This document shows, in pieces, positions 35,685-43,985 of a stretch of DNA of 64,000 nt. Below the pieces are notes generated by a model. The model was not told where the DNA came from, ran no database searches, and worked only from the letters and a program-made list of their open reading frames with translations. Positions within the stretch are counted from its first letter, which is position 1; every line of letters starts with the position of its first letter. This DNA is from Mangrovicoccus algicola. Lineage in GTDB: Bacteria; Pseudomonadota; Alphaproteobacteria; Rhodobacterales; Rhodobacteraceae. The stretch is from assembly GCF_014903745.1 (NCBI RefSeq), contig NZ_JACVXA010000021.1:1-64000 (forward strand), given 5' to 3'. Position numbers and translations under genes: made by a program.

Positions 35685-38477
35685 TCAGAAATGGACCGAA
35701 CGGGCGGTGCCGGGTTTCTCGGTCGGCGGCGCGAACTTGGTCAGGTCGATGCCTTCCACCGCGGTCTTGTATTCCTCCGCGCTCGGCGTGCGGCCGAGAA
35801 TGGCCGAAAGCACCACGACCGGCGTCGAGGCCAGCAGCGACTCGCCCTTCTTCTCGGCCGTGTCCTCCACCACGCGGCCCTGGAAGAGGCGCGTCGAGGT
35901 CGCCAGGACGGTATCGCCCTTGGCCGCCTTTTCCTGGTTGCCCATGCACAGGTTGCAGCCGGGGCGTTCGAGATAGAGGATGTTCTCGTACTCGGTGCGC
36001 GCATTGGCCTTCGGGAAGAGATCGTCGAACTCGAAGCCCGAGTATTTCTGCAGGATCTCCCAGTCACCCTCGGCCTTCAGCTCGTCGATGATGTTGTAGG
36101 TCGGCGCCGCGACCACCAGCGGGGCCTTGAACTCGACCTTGCCATTCGCCTTCTCGAGGTTCTTCAGCATCTGGGCGACGATCTTCATGTCGCCCTTGTG
36201 CACCATGCAGGAGCCGACGAAGCCCAAGTCCACCTTCTTCTCCGAGCCGTAATAGGAAATCGGACGGATGGTGTCGTGGGTATAGCGGCGCGACGGATCG
36301 GCGTTGTTGACATCCGGGTCGGCGATCATCGGCTCGTCGATCAGGTCGAGATCCACGACCACCTCGGCGAAGTACTTCGCCCCGTCATCGGGTTTCAGCG
36401 CGGGTTTCTCGCCCGAGCGGATTTCCTCGATGCGCTTGTCGGCCTTGGCGATCAGGCCCGCGAGGGTCCCGGCCGCGTTGTCCATGCCCTTGTCGATCAT
36501 CACCTGGATGCGGTGCTTGGCCAGTTCCAGCGAACCGATCAGCGTCTCGTCATTGGAGATGCAGATGGAGGCCTTGGCCTTCATCTCGGCGGTCCAGTCG
36601 GTGAAGGTGAAGGCCTGGTCGGCCAGCAGCGTGCCGATATGGACCTCGATGATGCGGCCCTGGAACACGTTGTCGCCATGCTGCTGGAGCATCTGCGCCT
36701 GGGTGGCGTGCACGACGTCGCGGAAATCCATATGCGGCGCCATCTGGCCCTTGAAGGTGACCTTGACCGAGTCCGGGATCGGCATGGTCGCCTCGCCGGT
36801 CGCCAGGGCCAGTGCCACGGTGCCGGAATCCGCGCCGAAGGCCACGCCCTTGGACATGCGGGTATGGCTGTCGCCGCCGACGATGATGTCCCAGTCATCC
36901 ACGGTGATGTCGTTGAGCACCTTGTGGATCACGTCGGTCATCGAATGATAGACGCCCTTGGGGTCCCGCGCGGTGACGACGCCGAAATTGTTCATGAAGG
37001 ACATGAGTTTCGGGATGTTGGCCTGGGCCTTCTTGTCCCAGACCGACGCGGTGTGGCAGCCCGACTGATAGGCCGCGTCCACGGTCGGCGAGATCACGGT
37101 GGCCGCCATGGCCTCCAGCTCCTGCGCGGTCATCAGGCCGGTCGTGTCCTGCGACCCGACGATGTTGACCTTGACGCGCACGTCGGACCCCGCCAGCAGC
37201 GTCTTGCCCTTCGGCACGCCGAGCGCGTTGCGGTTGAAGATCTTCTCCACTGCGGTCAGGCCCTGGCCCTCGGCGGTGACTTCCTTGTTCGGCGCGAAGA
37301 CCGGGGTCGGCTCGACGCCCAGCGTTTCGGCGGCGAAGGTCTGCAACTTCTTGCCGAAGACGATGGCATAGGAGCTGCCGGCCTTCATGAACTCGACCTT
37401 CTGCGGCGTGAAGGCGGAGGAGACATCGACCAGCTCTTCGGTCCCCGCCTCGTCCTTCAGCTTCATCGCCTTGGTGTCGATGGTCAGGACGGTGCCGGTG
37501 GCGACCGAGTATTTCTGTTCGAGAACCGGGTTGCCCTCGTTGTTGAGGACCGGCTTGCCCTCGCCGTCGAGCTTCTTGACCCAGTTCTTCAGGTCGAGCC
37601 CGATGCCCCCCGTAACGCCGACGGTGGTCAGGAAGATCGGCGAGATGCCGTTGGTGCCCGCCACGACCGGGGCGTAGTTGACGAAAGGCACGTAGGGAGA
37701 GGTCGGCTTGCCGGTCCACAGCGCCACGTTGTTGACGCCCGACATGCGCGAGGACCCCACGCCCATCGTGCCCTTTTCGGCGATCAGCATGACCCGCTTG
37801 TCCGGGTGCTGTTTCTGCAGCTCCTGGATCTCGGCCTGCGCCTCGGGGGTGATCATGCATTTGCCGTGCAGTTCACGGTCAGACCGCGAATGCGCCTGGT
37901 TGCCGGGGGACAGCAGGTCGGTGGAGATGTCGCCCTCGGCGGCGATATAGGTGACGACCTTGATCTCCTCCTCGACATCGGGAAGCTTGGTGAAGAACTC
38001 GGCCTTCGCATAGCTTTCCAGGATGTCCTTCGCGACGGCGTTGCCCGCGTCGAACGCGTCCTTCAGCCGCGCCATGTCGGCTTCGTAGAGGAAAACCTGG
38101 GTCTTCAGCACCTCGCCTGCCTTTTCGGCGATGGCGGCATCCTCCCCCAGGGCCAGATCCAGCAGCACCTCGACCGACGGCCCGCCCTTCATGTGCGACA
38201 GCAGCTCGAAGGCGAAATCCGGGGTGATTTCGGCGACGGCGGCTTCGCCGAGGATGATCTTCTTCAGGAAGGCAGCCTTCACGCCTGCCGCGCTCGTGGT
38301 GCCCGGCAGCGTGTTGTAGATGAAGAAATTCAGCGAATCGTCCCGGTGCTCGTTGCCGAGATCCTCGATCTGCGCGATGAGCTCCGCGACGAGGGCGCCG
38401 TCATCGATGGGCTTGGGATGCAGATCCTCGCCCTTGCGCGTTTCAATCTCAGCTAGGTAGTCCGTGTACAAGCTCAT
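35685..38477 (-). CDS. acnB: Bifunctional aconitate hydratase 2 / 2-methylisocitrate dehydratase (AcnB)
   Basis: This 930-residue enzyme interconverts citrate and isocitrate in the TCA cycle and can act on 2-methylcitrate. It has the AcnB order: an N-terminal HEAT-like domain (LYTDYLAEIETRKGEDLHP), the swivel domain next (AEGDISTDLLSPGNQAHSRSD), then the catalytic domains. The 4Fe-4S ligands are Cys757 (GSCMVHKG), Cys841 and Cys844 (PGCNLCMGNQ). The start was set at ATG 38477, which begins the family's N-terminus; a longer reading is antisense to nothing and lacks similarity. It is somewhat longer than E. coli AcnB. Finding a central-metabolism gene here suggests the replicon is large and stable. 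Confidence 0.95.
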   Translation of the reverse strand: MSLYTDYLAEIETRKGEDLHPKPIDDGALVAELIAQIEDLGNEHRDDSLNFFIYNTLPGTTSAAGVKAAFLKKIILGEAAVAEITPDFAFELLSHMKGGPSVEVLLDLALGEDAAIAEKAGEVLKTQVFLYEADMARLKDAFDAGNAVAKDILESYAKAEFFTKLPDVEEEIKVVTYIAAEGDISTDLLSPGNQAHSRSDRELHGKCMITPEAQAEIQELQKQHPDKRVMLIAEKGTMGVGSSRMSGVNNVALWTGKPTSPYVPFVNYAPVVAGTNGISPIFLTTVGVTGGIGLDLKNWVKKLDGEGKPVLNNEGNPVLEQKYSVATGTVLTIDTKAMKLKDEAGTEELVDVSSAFTPQKVEFMKAGSSYAIVFGKKLQTFAAETLGVEPTPVFAPNKEVTAEGQGLTAVEKIFNRNALGVPKGKTLLAGSDVRVKVNIVGSQDTTGLMTAQELEAMAATVISPTVDAAYQSGCHTASVWDKKAQANIPKLMSFMNNFGVVTARDPKGVYHSMTDVIHKVLNDITVDDWDIIVGGDSHTRMSKGVAFGADSGTVALALATGEATMPIPDSVKVTFKGQMAPHMDFRDVVHATQAQMLQQHGDNVFQGRIIEVHIGTLLADQAFTFTDWTAEMKAKASICISNDETLIGSLELAKHRIQVMIDKGMDNAAGTLAGLIAKADKRIEEIRSGEKPALKPDDGAKYFAEVVVDLDLIDEPMIADPDVNNADPSRRYTHDTIRPISYYGSEKKVDLGFVGSCMVHKGDMKIVAQMLKNLEKANGKVEFKAPLVVAAPTYNIIDELKAEGDWEILQKYSGFEFDDLFPKANARTEYENILYLERPGCNLCMGNQEKAAKGDTVLATSTRLFQGRVVEDTAEKKGESLLASTPVVVLSAILGRTPSAEEYKTAVEGIDLTKFAPPTEKPGTARSVHF

Positions 38478-38564
38478 GACAGTCCCTACGAGTCGGGGGT
38501 GGATTACGCTTGAACACAGGACTGCCGCCACTTCCGGCGCGCCGTGACAAGCTTGCTGTATGCA

Positions 38565-38593
38565 ATAGTGTACCAAAAACGCGGAAGCTGCAA
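38565..38593 (-). promoter_or_regulatory. Promoter of acnB
   Basis: The minus strand shows TTGCAG (38588-38593), exactly 17 bases, then CACTAT (38565-38570). It gives a leader of about 80 bases before the acnB ATG. Confidence 0.5.
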
Positions 38594-38673
38594 GCGCGTT
38601 CTGCACCTGCAGCCCCTGCATATGTCGCAAGATGCCCCCTTTCGCGGGCCGCGGCGGTCTTCCGGCCCGGCCC

Positions 38674-40251
38674 CTACCCGGCCGCTGCCGGAGCCGCGGC
38701 CCGACCGGCCATCCAGCCATCGAGCGCCTCGGCCTGGGCCGCATCCAGACGCAGCCCCAGCTTGCCCCGGCGCCACAGCACATCCGCGGCGCAGCGGGCG
38801 TATTCATGCCGCATCAGCCATTCCACCTCGCGCTCGGTGAGGCTGCCGCCGAAGGACCGGCCAAGATCCTCCGGGCCCTGCGCCCCCTCGAACATGACCT
38901 GCGCCTCGGTCCCATAGGCGCGCACCAGGCGCCGCGCCCAGGTCTCGTCTAGGAAGGGGAACGCCGCGCGCAGCCCGTCGATCTGGTCCTGCACGCCATC
39001 CACCGGGAAATCCCCGCCGGGCAGGGGCGCCCCCGCGGTCCAGGCCGGGGCATCGACCTTCAGCACCTCGGCGATCCTCTCCAGCGCATGCTCGGCGAGG
39101 CGGCGGTAGGTGGTGATCTTCCCGCCGAAGACGTTCAGCAGCGGCGCGCCGGAGGTTTCGAGCTTGAGCGTGTAGTCGCGGGTCGCCGCCGTGGCCGAGC
39201 GCGCGCCGTCATCATAAAGCGGACGCACCCCGGAATAGGTCCAGACCACGTCCTCGCGCCGGACCGGCACCTCGAAATACTGCGACGCGAAGCGGCACAG
39301 ATAGGCGGCCTCTTCCTCGGTGCAGACCGGGCGCTGGCCGGGGTCGGCATGTTCCTGGTCGGTCGTGCCGATCAGGGTGAACTCTTCTTCATAGGGGATG
39401 GCGAAGATGATCCGCCCATCCTCTCCTTGGAAGAAATAGGCGCGATCATGGTCATGCAGCTTTGGCACCACGATATGGCTGCCGCGGACCAGCCGCACGC
39501 GGTCCGGGGTCTCGACCTTCAGAACGTCCTTCAGCGTCTCGCCGACCCAGGGGCCGGCCGCATTGACCAGCATGCGCGCGCTGACCCGGCGGGTGGCGCC
39601 GGTGGTCACATCCTCCAGCGTCGCGACCCAGTGATCCGCGTCGCGCTCGGCCGCGATCAGCCGGGTCCGCGTCCAGATGCGGGCCCCCCTGGCCTCCGCA
39701 TCGCGGGCATTCAGCACCACCAGCCGCGAATCCTGCACCCAGCAATCGGAATACTCGTAGGCCTTGGCGAACTTGTCCTTCAGCGGCTTGCCCGCTGCGT
39801 CGGTCTGCAAGTCGACATTGCGCGTCCCCGGCAGGACCTTGCGGCCGCCCAGATGGTCATAGAGGAACAGGCCGAACCGGATGAGCCAGGCCGGGCGGCG
39901 CCCCTTCATCCAGGGCATGACCGTCGAAAGCAGCCGCGAGGTCGGGGTCTCGCTCTCGAAGCGCATGTCCCTGTGATAGGGCAGCACGAAGCGCATCGGC
40001 CAAGAGATATGCGGCATGGCGCGCAGCAGCACCTCGCGTTCCACCAGCGCCTCCCGCACCAGGCGGAATTCGAAGAACTCCAGGTAGCGCAACCCGCCAT
40101 GGAACAGCTTGGTGGAGGCGGAGGAGGTTGCCGAGGCGAGATCGTCCATCTCCGCCAGCCCGACCGACAGGCCGCGCCCCGCCGCGTCGCGCGCGATGCC
40201 GCAGCCATTGATGCCGCCGCCGATGATCAAGAGGTCGAGGTCAGGGGTCAT
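38674..40251 (-). CDS. glpD: Glycerol-3-phosphate dehydrogenase GlpD (FAD, aerobic)
   Basis: This 525-residue membrane-associated flavoprotein oxidises glycerol-3-phosphate to dihydroxyacetone phosphate and feeds the quinone pool. It has the FAD-binding motif IIGGGINGCGIARDA (residues 9-23), SSASTKLFHGGLRYLE near 43-58, VNAAGPWVG near 230, IPYEEEFTLIGTTDQEH near 290 and the GlpD C-terminal domain (FLDETWARRLVRAYGT, RCAADVLWRRGKLGL). It is divergent from the glpR-type regulator, with an excellent GlpR-like operator in between, so glycerol-3-phosphate induction is likely. No glpK or glpF is in the window. Confidence 0.95.
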   Translation of the reverse strand: MTPDLDLLIIGGGINGCGIARDAAGRGLSVGLAEMDDLASATSSASTKLFHGGLRYLEFFEFRLVREALVEREVLLRAMPHISWPMRFVLPYHRDMRFESETPTSRLLSTVMPWMKGRRPAWLIRFGLFLYDHLGGRKVLPGTRNVDLQTDAAGKPLKDKFAKAYEYSDCWVQDSRLVVLNARDAEARGARIWTRTRLIAAERDADHWVATLEDVTTGATRRVSARMLVNAAGPWVGETLKDVLKVETPDRVRLVRGSHIVVPKLHDHDRAYFFQGEDGRIIFAIPYEEEFTLIGTTDQEHADPGQRPVCTEEEAAYLCRFASQYFEVPVRREDVVWTYSGVRPLYDDGARSATAATRDYTLKLETSGAPLLNVFGGKITTYRRLAEHALERIAEVLKVDAPAWTAGAPLPGGDFPVDGVQDQIDGLRAAFPFLDETWARRLVRAYGTEAQVMFEGAQGPEDLGRSFGGSLTEREVEWLMRHEYARCAADVLWRRGKLGLRLDAAQAEALDGWMAGRAAAPAAAG

Positions 40252-40318
40252 GGGCGTCTCCGATCGCTTCTTGCCGCTGCGGCCCAGATGGGCCGTTGCC
40301 GCGGGTCTGTCAATTCGA

Positions 40319-40349
40319 TATTTTCGTTAATGTTCGTTTTGGCGAAATT
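40319..40349. promoter_or_regulatory. GlpR-type operator between glpD and glpR
   Basis: TATTTTCGTT (40319-40328) and AATGTTCGTT (40329-40338) both fit the GlpR half-site pattern WATKTTCGWT. The second is followed by an inverted half GGCGAAATT (40341-40349) to give a dyad. The site lies 68 bases upstream of glpD and about 95 upstream of glpR, as expected for joint repression. Confidence 0.6.
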
Positions 40350-40443
40350 GAGGCGCGTTTTCGCGCGCTCTTGCGATCCGGGCAGCGCCCCGGCTAAGGT
40401 CGCACCCTGCCCCGTCCGATCCGCCCCCCTGCCCGGAGTCCCG

Positions 40444-41193
40444 ATGTCCCAGAGCTTCCGCCATCCGCAGATCCTCGAGATTGCCCGCAGAGAAGGCAAG
40501 GTCACCGTCGAGGACCTGGTCGAGCGGCTGGGGGTCACGCCGCAGACGATCCGGCGCGACCTGAACGACCTGGCCGGAACCGGGCAGCTGGAACGGGTGC
40601 ATGGCGGCGCCGTCCTGCCCTCGGGGACCGCGAATATCGTCTATGACGAACGCAGTCGGCTGAACCGCGCCGCGAAGGAGGCGATCGGACGGGCCTGCGC
40701 CGCCGAAGTCCCGCAGGATGCCTCGGTATTCCTCAATATCGGCACGACGACCGAGGCGGTGGCGCGGCATCTGCTGTCCCATCGCGGGCTCATGGTGATG
40801 ACCAACAATCTCAACGTGGCCAACATCCTGATCGGGAATCCCGGGGCCGAGATCGTGGTGGCGGGCGGCAGCTTCCGGCGCAGCGACGGGGGGCTGGTCG
40901 GGCCGCTGACCCAGGCCGCGGTCGAAAGCTACAAGTTCGACCTGGCGGTAATCGGCTGTTCGGCCATCGATGCCGAGGGCGACCTGCTGGATTTCGATGC
41001 CCAGGAAGTCGGCGTGACCCGTACCATCCTGCGCCGGGCGCGCCGGGTCTTCCTGGTCGCGGACCGCTCCAAGTTCGACAGGACGGCGCCGGTGCGCATC
41101 GCCTCTCTCGCCGAGGTCGACCGGCTGTTCACCGACCGGCCCCTGCCCCCGGCCCTGGCGGGGCTGGACCTGCCCGTGACGATCACCGGATGA
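40444..41193 (+). CDS. glpR: DeoR family repressor, GlpR type
   Basis: This 249-residue regulator has the DeoR helix-turn-helix at about 6-57 (HPQILEIARREGKVTVEDLVERLGVTPQTIRRDLNDL). The sensor domain has the phosphosugar-binding motifs NIGTTTEAVARHL, MTNNLNVANIL and GLVGPLTQAAVESYKFDLAVIG. The HTH wing ends in ERVHGGAVLPSG. It is divergent from glpD, has a GlpR-like operator upstream and most likely represses glp genes until glycerol-3-phosphate is present. Start at ATG 40444. Confidence 0.92.
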   Translation: MSQSFRHPQILEIARREGKVTVEDLVERLGVTPQTIRRDLNDLAGTGQLERVHGGAVLPSGTANIVYDERSRLNRAAKEAIGRACAAEVPQDASVFLNIGTTTEAVARHLLSHRGLMVMTNNLNVANILIGNPGAEIVVAGGSFRRSDGGLVGPLTQAAVESYKFDLAVIGCSAIDAEGDLLDFDAQEVGVTRTILRRARRVFLVADRSKFDRTAPVRIASLAEVDRLFTDRPLPPALAGLDLPVTITG

Positions 41194-41479
41194 CGCGCAG
41201 CGGACAGCTCCCCCGCGTCGGGAGGAGCCGGACCGCATGCCGGGCAGGGATCGCGCACCCGCAACGCCGCGCCGTCGCGCAGCGGCCGGATCCGCGGATC
41301 GCGGGCCAGAGGAGCCCGGCCAATGGCCGGCAAGCCCGCAAGCGACGCATCCCTGCCATGCCGGTCCGTCAGCGATCCGCAGCGGTATGGTGCCCGCCCC
41401 GGCCTGATTGGATCCGGCGCCTTCGATCCGAGACTAGCGGGAAAATCGCAGGGCCGGACCGCGGAGTTCTGAGAATATT

Positions 41480-42166
41480 CTAAGAGGCCGCCTGAAGCAG
41501 GAAGCCGCGGCTGCGGATGGTCACGATGCGCAATCCGAATTCGGGGCGGCGGGCCAGCTTGCGCCGCAGGTAACCGATATAGACATCGACGACATTCTCG
41601 GCCCCCGGCGCATCCCCGCTCCACAGCCGGTCGAAAATCTCGCCGCGCGCCGCCGGGCGTCCGTCGCTTTCCCAAAGCAGGCGCAGCAGGGCGAATTCCC
41701 GCTCGGTCAGGTCGATCCCGGCCGCGCCCAGCCGCAGGCGCCGCTGCGCCGGGTCGAGCCAGGGCCGGGCACCCCCGGGCGCCGTCTCCGTCGAACGGCG
41801 GATCTGGACATGCAGCCGGGCGGAGAGTTCCTCTAGATCGAGCGGCTTGACCAGGTAGTCCTCCGCGCCGGCCCGCAATCCGGCACTGCGATCCTCGATC
41901 TCGGCCAGGGCGCTGAGCATGACCACCGGAAGGGTGATCCCCTCGCGGCGCAGATCGGCCACCAGGTCAAGCCCGCTGTCCTGTCCCAGCATGACATCGA
42001 TGACCGCGGCGTCGATCCCGCCGCCCCGCAACCGCCGCGCGGCGGGCTCCGCCCCCATCTCGATTTCCACGGCGAACCCCTTCAGGGCGAGCCCCCGCGC
42101 CAGCACGGAGGCGATGTCCGGATCGTCATCCACAACCAGGACGCGCGGGGCCTCTTGTCGGGGCAT
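41480..42166 (-). CDS. OmpR/PhoB family response regulator (orphan)
   Basis: This 228-residue protein has a receiver (VLVVDDDPDIASVL, phospho-acceptor Asp in AAVIDVMLGQDSG, Thr/Ser switch region VVMLSALAE, Lys in YLVKPLDLEEL) and a winged-helix DNA-binding domain (LTEREFALLRLLWE, ENVVDVYIGYLRRKL, IVTIRSRGFLL). No sensor kinase gene is adjacent; its neighbour, 15 bp upstream in the same operon, is a DUF2478 gene. The perfect palindrome AGAATATTCT overlaps its stop codon (41472-41481). Target genes unknown. Confidence 0.9.
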   Translation of the reverse strand: MPRQEAPRVLVVDDDPDIASVLARGLALKGFAVEIEMGAEPAARRLRGGGIDAAVIDVMLGQDSGLDLVADLRREGITLPVVMLSALAEIEDRSAGLRAGAEDYLVKPLDLEELSARLHVQIRRSTETAPGGARPWLDPAQRRLRLGAAGIDLTEREFALLRLLWESDGRPAARGEIFDRLWSGDAPGAENVVDVYIGYLRRKLARRPEFGLRIVTIRSRGFLLQAAS

Positions 42167-42181
42167 TCCGGCCCTGCCGGC

Positions 42182-42700
42182 TCAGGCCGCGGCGGCGGCG
42201 CCGAGCGCTGCCTCCGCCCAGTCGCGGAGCGCGGCCGGATCGGCCGGCACCGGCTCGGCGAGGTCCCCGGCGAATTCCCGGAAGGCCGCCATGTTGCGCG
42301 CGGAGACACCGACGATCACCGGAAGCCCCTCCATCAGCGCGGACCCGATCAGGTCGCGGAACCCCCGGCCTTCGGCCTCGTGCTTGCCGAACTTGTTGAC
42401 CAGCAGGAGATCCGCACCAGCCTCCAGCCGCGATCCGACAAGCCCGACAGCCTGTTCCAGCGCAGCGGCATCCAGGCGGCAGCCCCGCGATCCGGTCCCC
42501 AGGGATTGCGAAATGCGCAGGCGCGGGCCCGCGGGCAGCACGGTCACATCCATGTCGCAGCCATCGTCCCGTGCCCGGTCGGTATTATGCTGGACCACCC
42601 CCGCCAGGCGGATACCGCGACCGGCCAGGTGATCGGCGAGATCGCAAAGCAGGCGGTCGCCGCTGCCCCTGCCCTCTGCCGTGACAAATCCGATGCGCAT
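42182..42700 (-). CDS. DUF2478 domain protein
   Basis: This 172-residue protein begins at ATG 42700, which has a GGAGAG site; a reading 31 residues longer is basic, proline-rich and unlikely. The DUF2478 pattern is visible: RIGFVTAEGRGSGDRLLCDLA (a degenerate nucleotide-binding-like start), GVVQHN, a Cys-containing middle (GTGSRGCRLD) and LLVNKFGKHEAEGRGFRD followed by LPVIVGVS. The family resembles THEP1-type NTPases and often occurs with molybdate transport or Mo-enzyme genes, though no such gene is next to it here. It is cotranscribed with the OmpR-type regulator. Confidence 0.78.
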   Translation of the reverse strand: MRIGFVTAEGRGSGDRLLCDLADHLAGRGIRLAGVVQHNTDRARDDGCDMDVTVLPAGPRLRISQSLGTGSRGCRLDAAALEQAVGLVGSRLEAGADLLLVNKFGKHEAEGRGFRDLIGSALMEGLPVIVGVSARNMAAFREFAGDLAEPVPADPAALRDWAEAALGAAAAA

Positions 42701-42828
42701 CGCCGGTCTCTCCGTCCTGCCCGGGGACAAGGATAGCGCCCTTGCCACCGGATCGCCAGTCCGGGAGGGCCGCCGCGCCAGGGAAGGCATCATGCATCAG
42801 GCGCATGGCTGAAATGCATTCGGCGTCA

Positions 42829-42856
42829 TTGCATGCGCCGGAACCGTGCCCATATC
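42829..42856 (+). promoter_or_regulatory. Promoter candidate of small RNA copy 2
   Basis: TTGCAT (42829-42834), 16 bases, then CATATC (42851-42856). Read as TTG, 18 bases, CCATAT it fits the RpoHI/RpoHII pattern described for Rhodobacter, and it shares the CATATC box with copy 1. Confidence 0.45.
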
Positions 42857-42862
42857 GGGGTC

Positions 42863-42949
42863 AAGAGTTTCCGACGGTTCCTCCTCCTCCCTGAACCGCG
42901 GAATTCGGCGGCGGCCCCCTCCTCCTCCCTGGGGTCGCCGCTTTTTTTT
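42863..42949 (+). ncRNA. Cuckoo/CcsR-type small RNA, copy 2 (CCUCCUCC loops)
   Basis: Hairpin 1 (42869-42903) has stem TTCCGaCGGTT/AACCGcGGAA and loop CCTCCTCCTCCCTG. Hairpin 2 (42908-42941) has a long GC stem with the loop CTCCTCCTCCCT and runs straight into eight Ts (42942-42949), a textbook intrinsic terminator. It is a near-copy of the minus-strand element at 14335-14441. Both loops are anti-Shine-Dalgarno (CCUCC), the mark of cuckoo RNAs in Rhodobacterales. It lies between the DUF2478 gene and the convergent sugar-binding gene. The 5' end is inferred from the promoter. Confidence 0.82.
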
Positions 42950-42958
42950 GTTCCCCGC

Positions 42959-43927
42959 TCAGCGCACGCCCTTGGCCACGCCCCGCAGGACCTGGTCCAT
43001 GTTGGAGCGGTCGACGATCGCCGGTCCGGTCCGGATCTCCTTGGCCGGGAGGTTGAGACCGAAATTGGCATGAGCGTTCAGCACGGTCACCGCGATCAGC
43101 CCCTGCAGGTATCCCTGCTGATCGACGGCGAAAAGCTGCGCACCCAGGCGGATGCTGGACAGCGATCCCTCGTCGAAATTCATGCTGCCGACCTGGACGC
43201 GCCCGGCCTTGCCCGCCCGGTTCACGGCGCGCAGCGCCGCCATGGCATCGAGATTGCCGACGGTGAAGATCCCGTCGATCTCCGGTTGCGCCAGCAGCCG
43301 GGCCTTGATCGCCGCGCCGACCTGATCGCGGTCGCCGAAACTGCCCGGGGCCAGGACCAGGGTTTCGCCCTTCGCCCCTGCCGCCGCCGCGCCATCGCCC
43401 AGCCCGCGGCAGTAATCGGCGATGTTCTCCAGCCCGGGAAGGGTGTTGATGCAGACCACGCGCCGCGCGCCCCGGCTTGCGAAATAGTCGCCGGCCATCC
43501 TTCCCGACAGGTAGTCGTCGCTGCCGATATAGGCCAGCGCGCCCAGCCGTTCTGCCGCCCGCGCGCCGCCTGCATTGTAGATCACGAGAGGAATGCCTGC
43601 GGCGACCACCTCGGCCAGGGCAGGGTCCATCAGCGCCGGATGCCAGTCGGGGGCGATCACCCCGTCGGCCCCGCGCCGGATGGCATCGCGGATCAGCGCC
43701 GCCGCATCCGCCCCCAGATCGTCGTAATCGGCCAGGCCCAGCCAGGTGACGCTGCCCTGTTCGGCCTCCACCAGGCGGGCGCCATCCTCCACGCCCCGGC
43801 GGACGATGGTCCAGAACGGGTCATCCTCCTTGCCGCCGATCACGAAGATATCCGCCGCCATGAGCGATCCGGTCCCGGCAAGGGACAGGATCAGGACAAG
43901 GGCGGCGGCAAGTCGCTGGCGGATCAT
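42959..43927 (-). CDS. Orphan periplasmic sugar-binding-type protein
   Basis: This 322-residue protein has a signal peptide (RQRLAAALVLILSLAGTGSLMA) and a type I periplasmic-binding fold: DIFVIGGKEDDPFWTIVRRG, DGVIAPDWHPALM, IPLVIYNAGG, YIGSDDYLSGRMAGDYF, DGIFTVGNLDAMAALRAV, and AVDQQGYLQGL. ATG 43927 has an AGGAG site; a GTG six codons earlier is the alternative. No permease or ATPase lies nearby. It may serve a distant transporter or sensor. It converges on the small RNA; only 9 bases separate its stop from the RNA's T-run. Confidence 0.86.
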   Translation of the reverse strand: MIRQRLAAALVLILSLAGTGSLMAADIFVIGGKEDDPFWTIVRRGVEDGARLVEAEQGSVTWLGLADYDDLGADAAALIRDAIRRGADGVIAPDWHPALMDPALAEVVAAGIPLVIYNAGGARAAERLGALAYIGSDDYLSGRMAGDYFASRGARRVVCINTLPGLENIADYCRGLGDGAAAAGAKGETLVLAPGSFGDRDQVGAAIKARLLAQPEIDGIFTVGNLDAMAALRAVNRAGKAGRVQVGSMNFDEGSLSSIRLGAQLFAVDQQGYLQGLIAVTVLNAHANFGLNLPAKEIRTGPAIVDRSNMDQVLRGVAKGVR

Positions 43928-43985
43928 GGCGCAAATCTCCTGCACTCAGGGTAGCGCCGCGAAGGTTACCGGATGCTGAACGCCT

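Noticed and set aside
35409-38456. Long plus-strand open frame across acnB
   Set aside because: It is the reverse-strand shadow of acnB; the AcnB protein has its conserved cysteines and domains on the minus strand.
41194-41479. Possible gene between glpR and the OmpR-type regulator
   Set aside because: Open frames here are short, arginine-rich and run into neighbouring genes; no ribosome site or family pattern was found.
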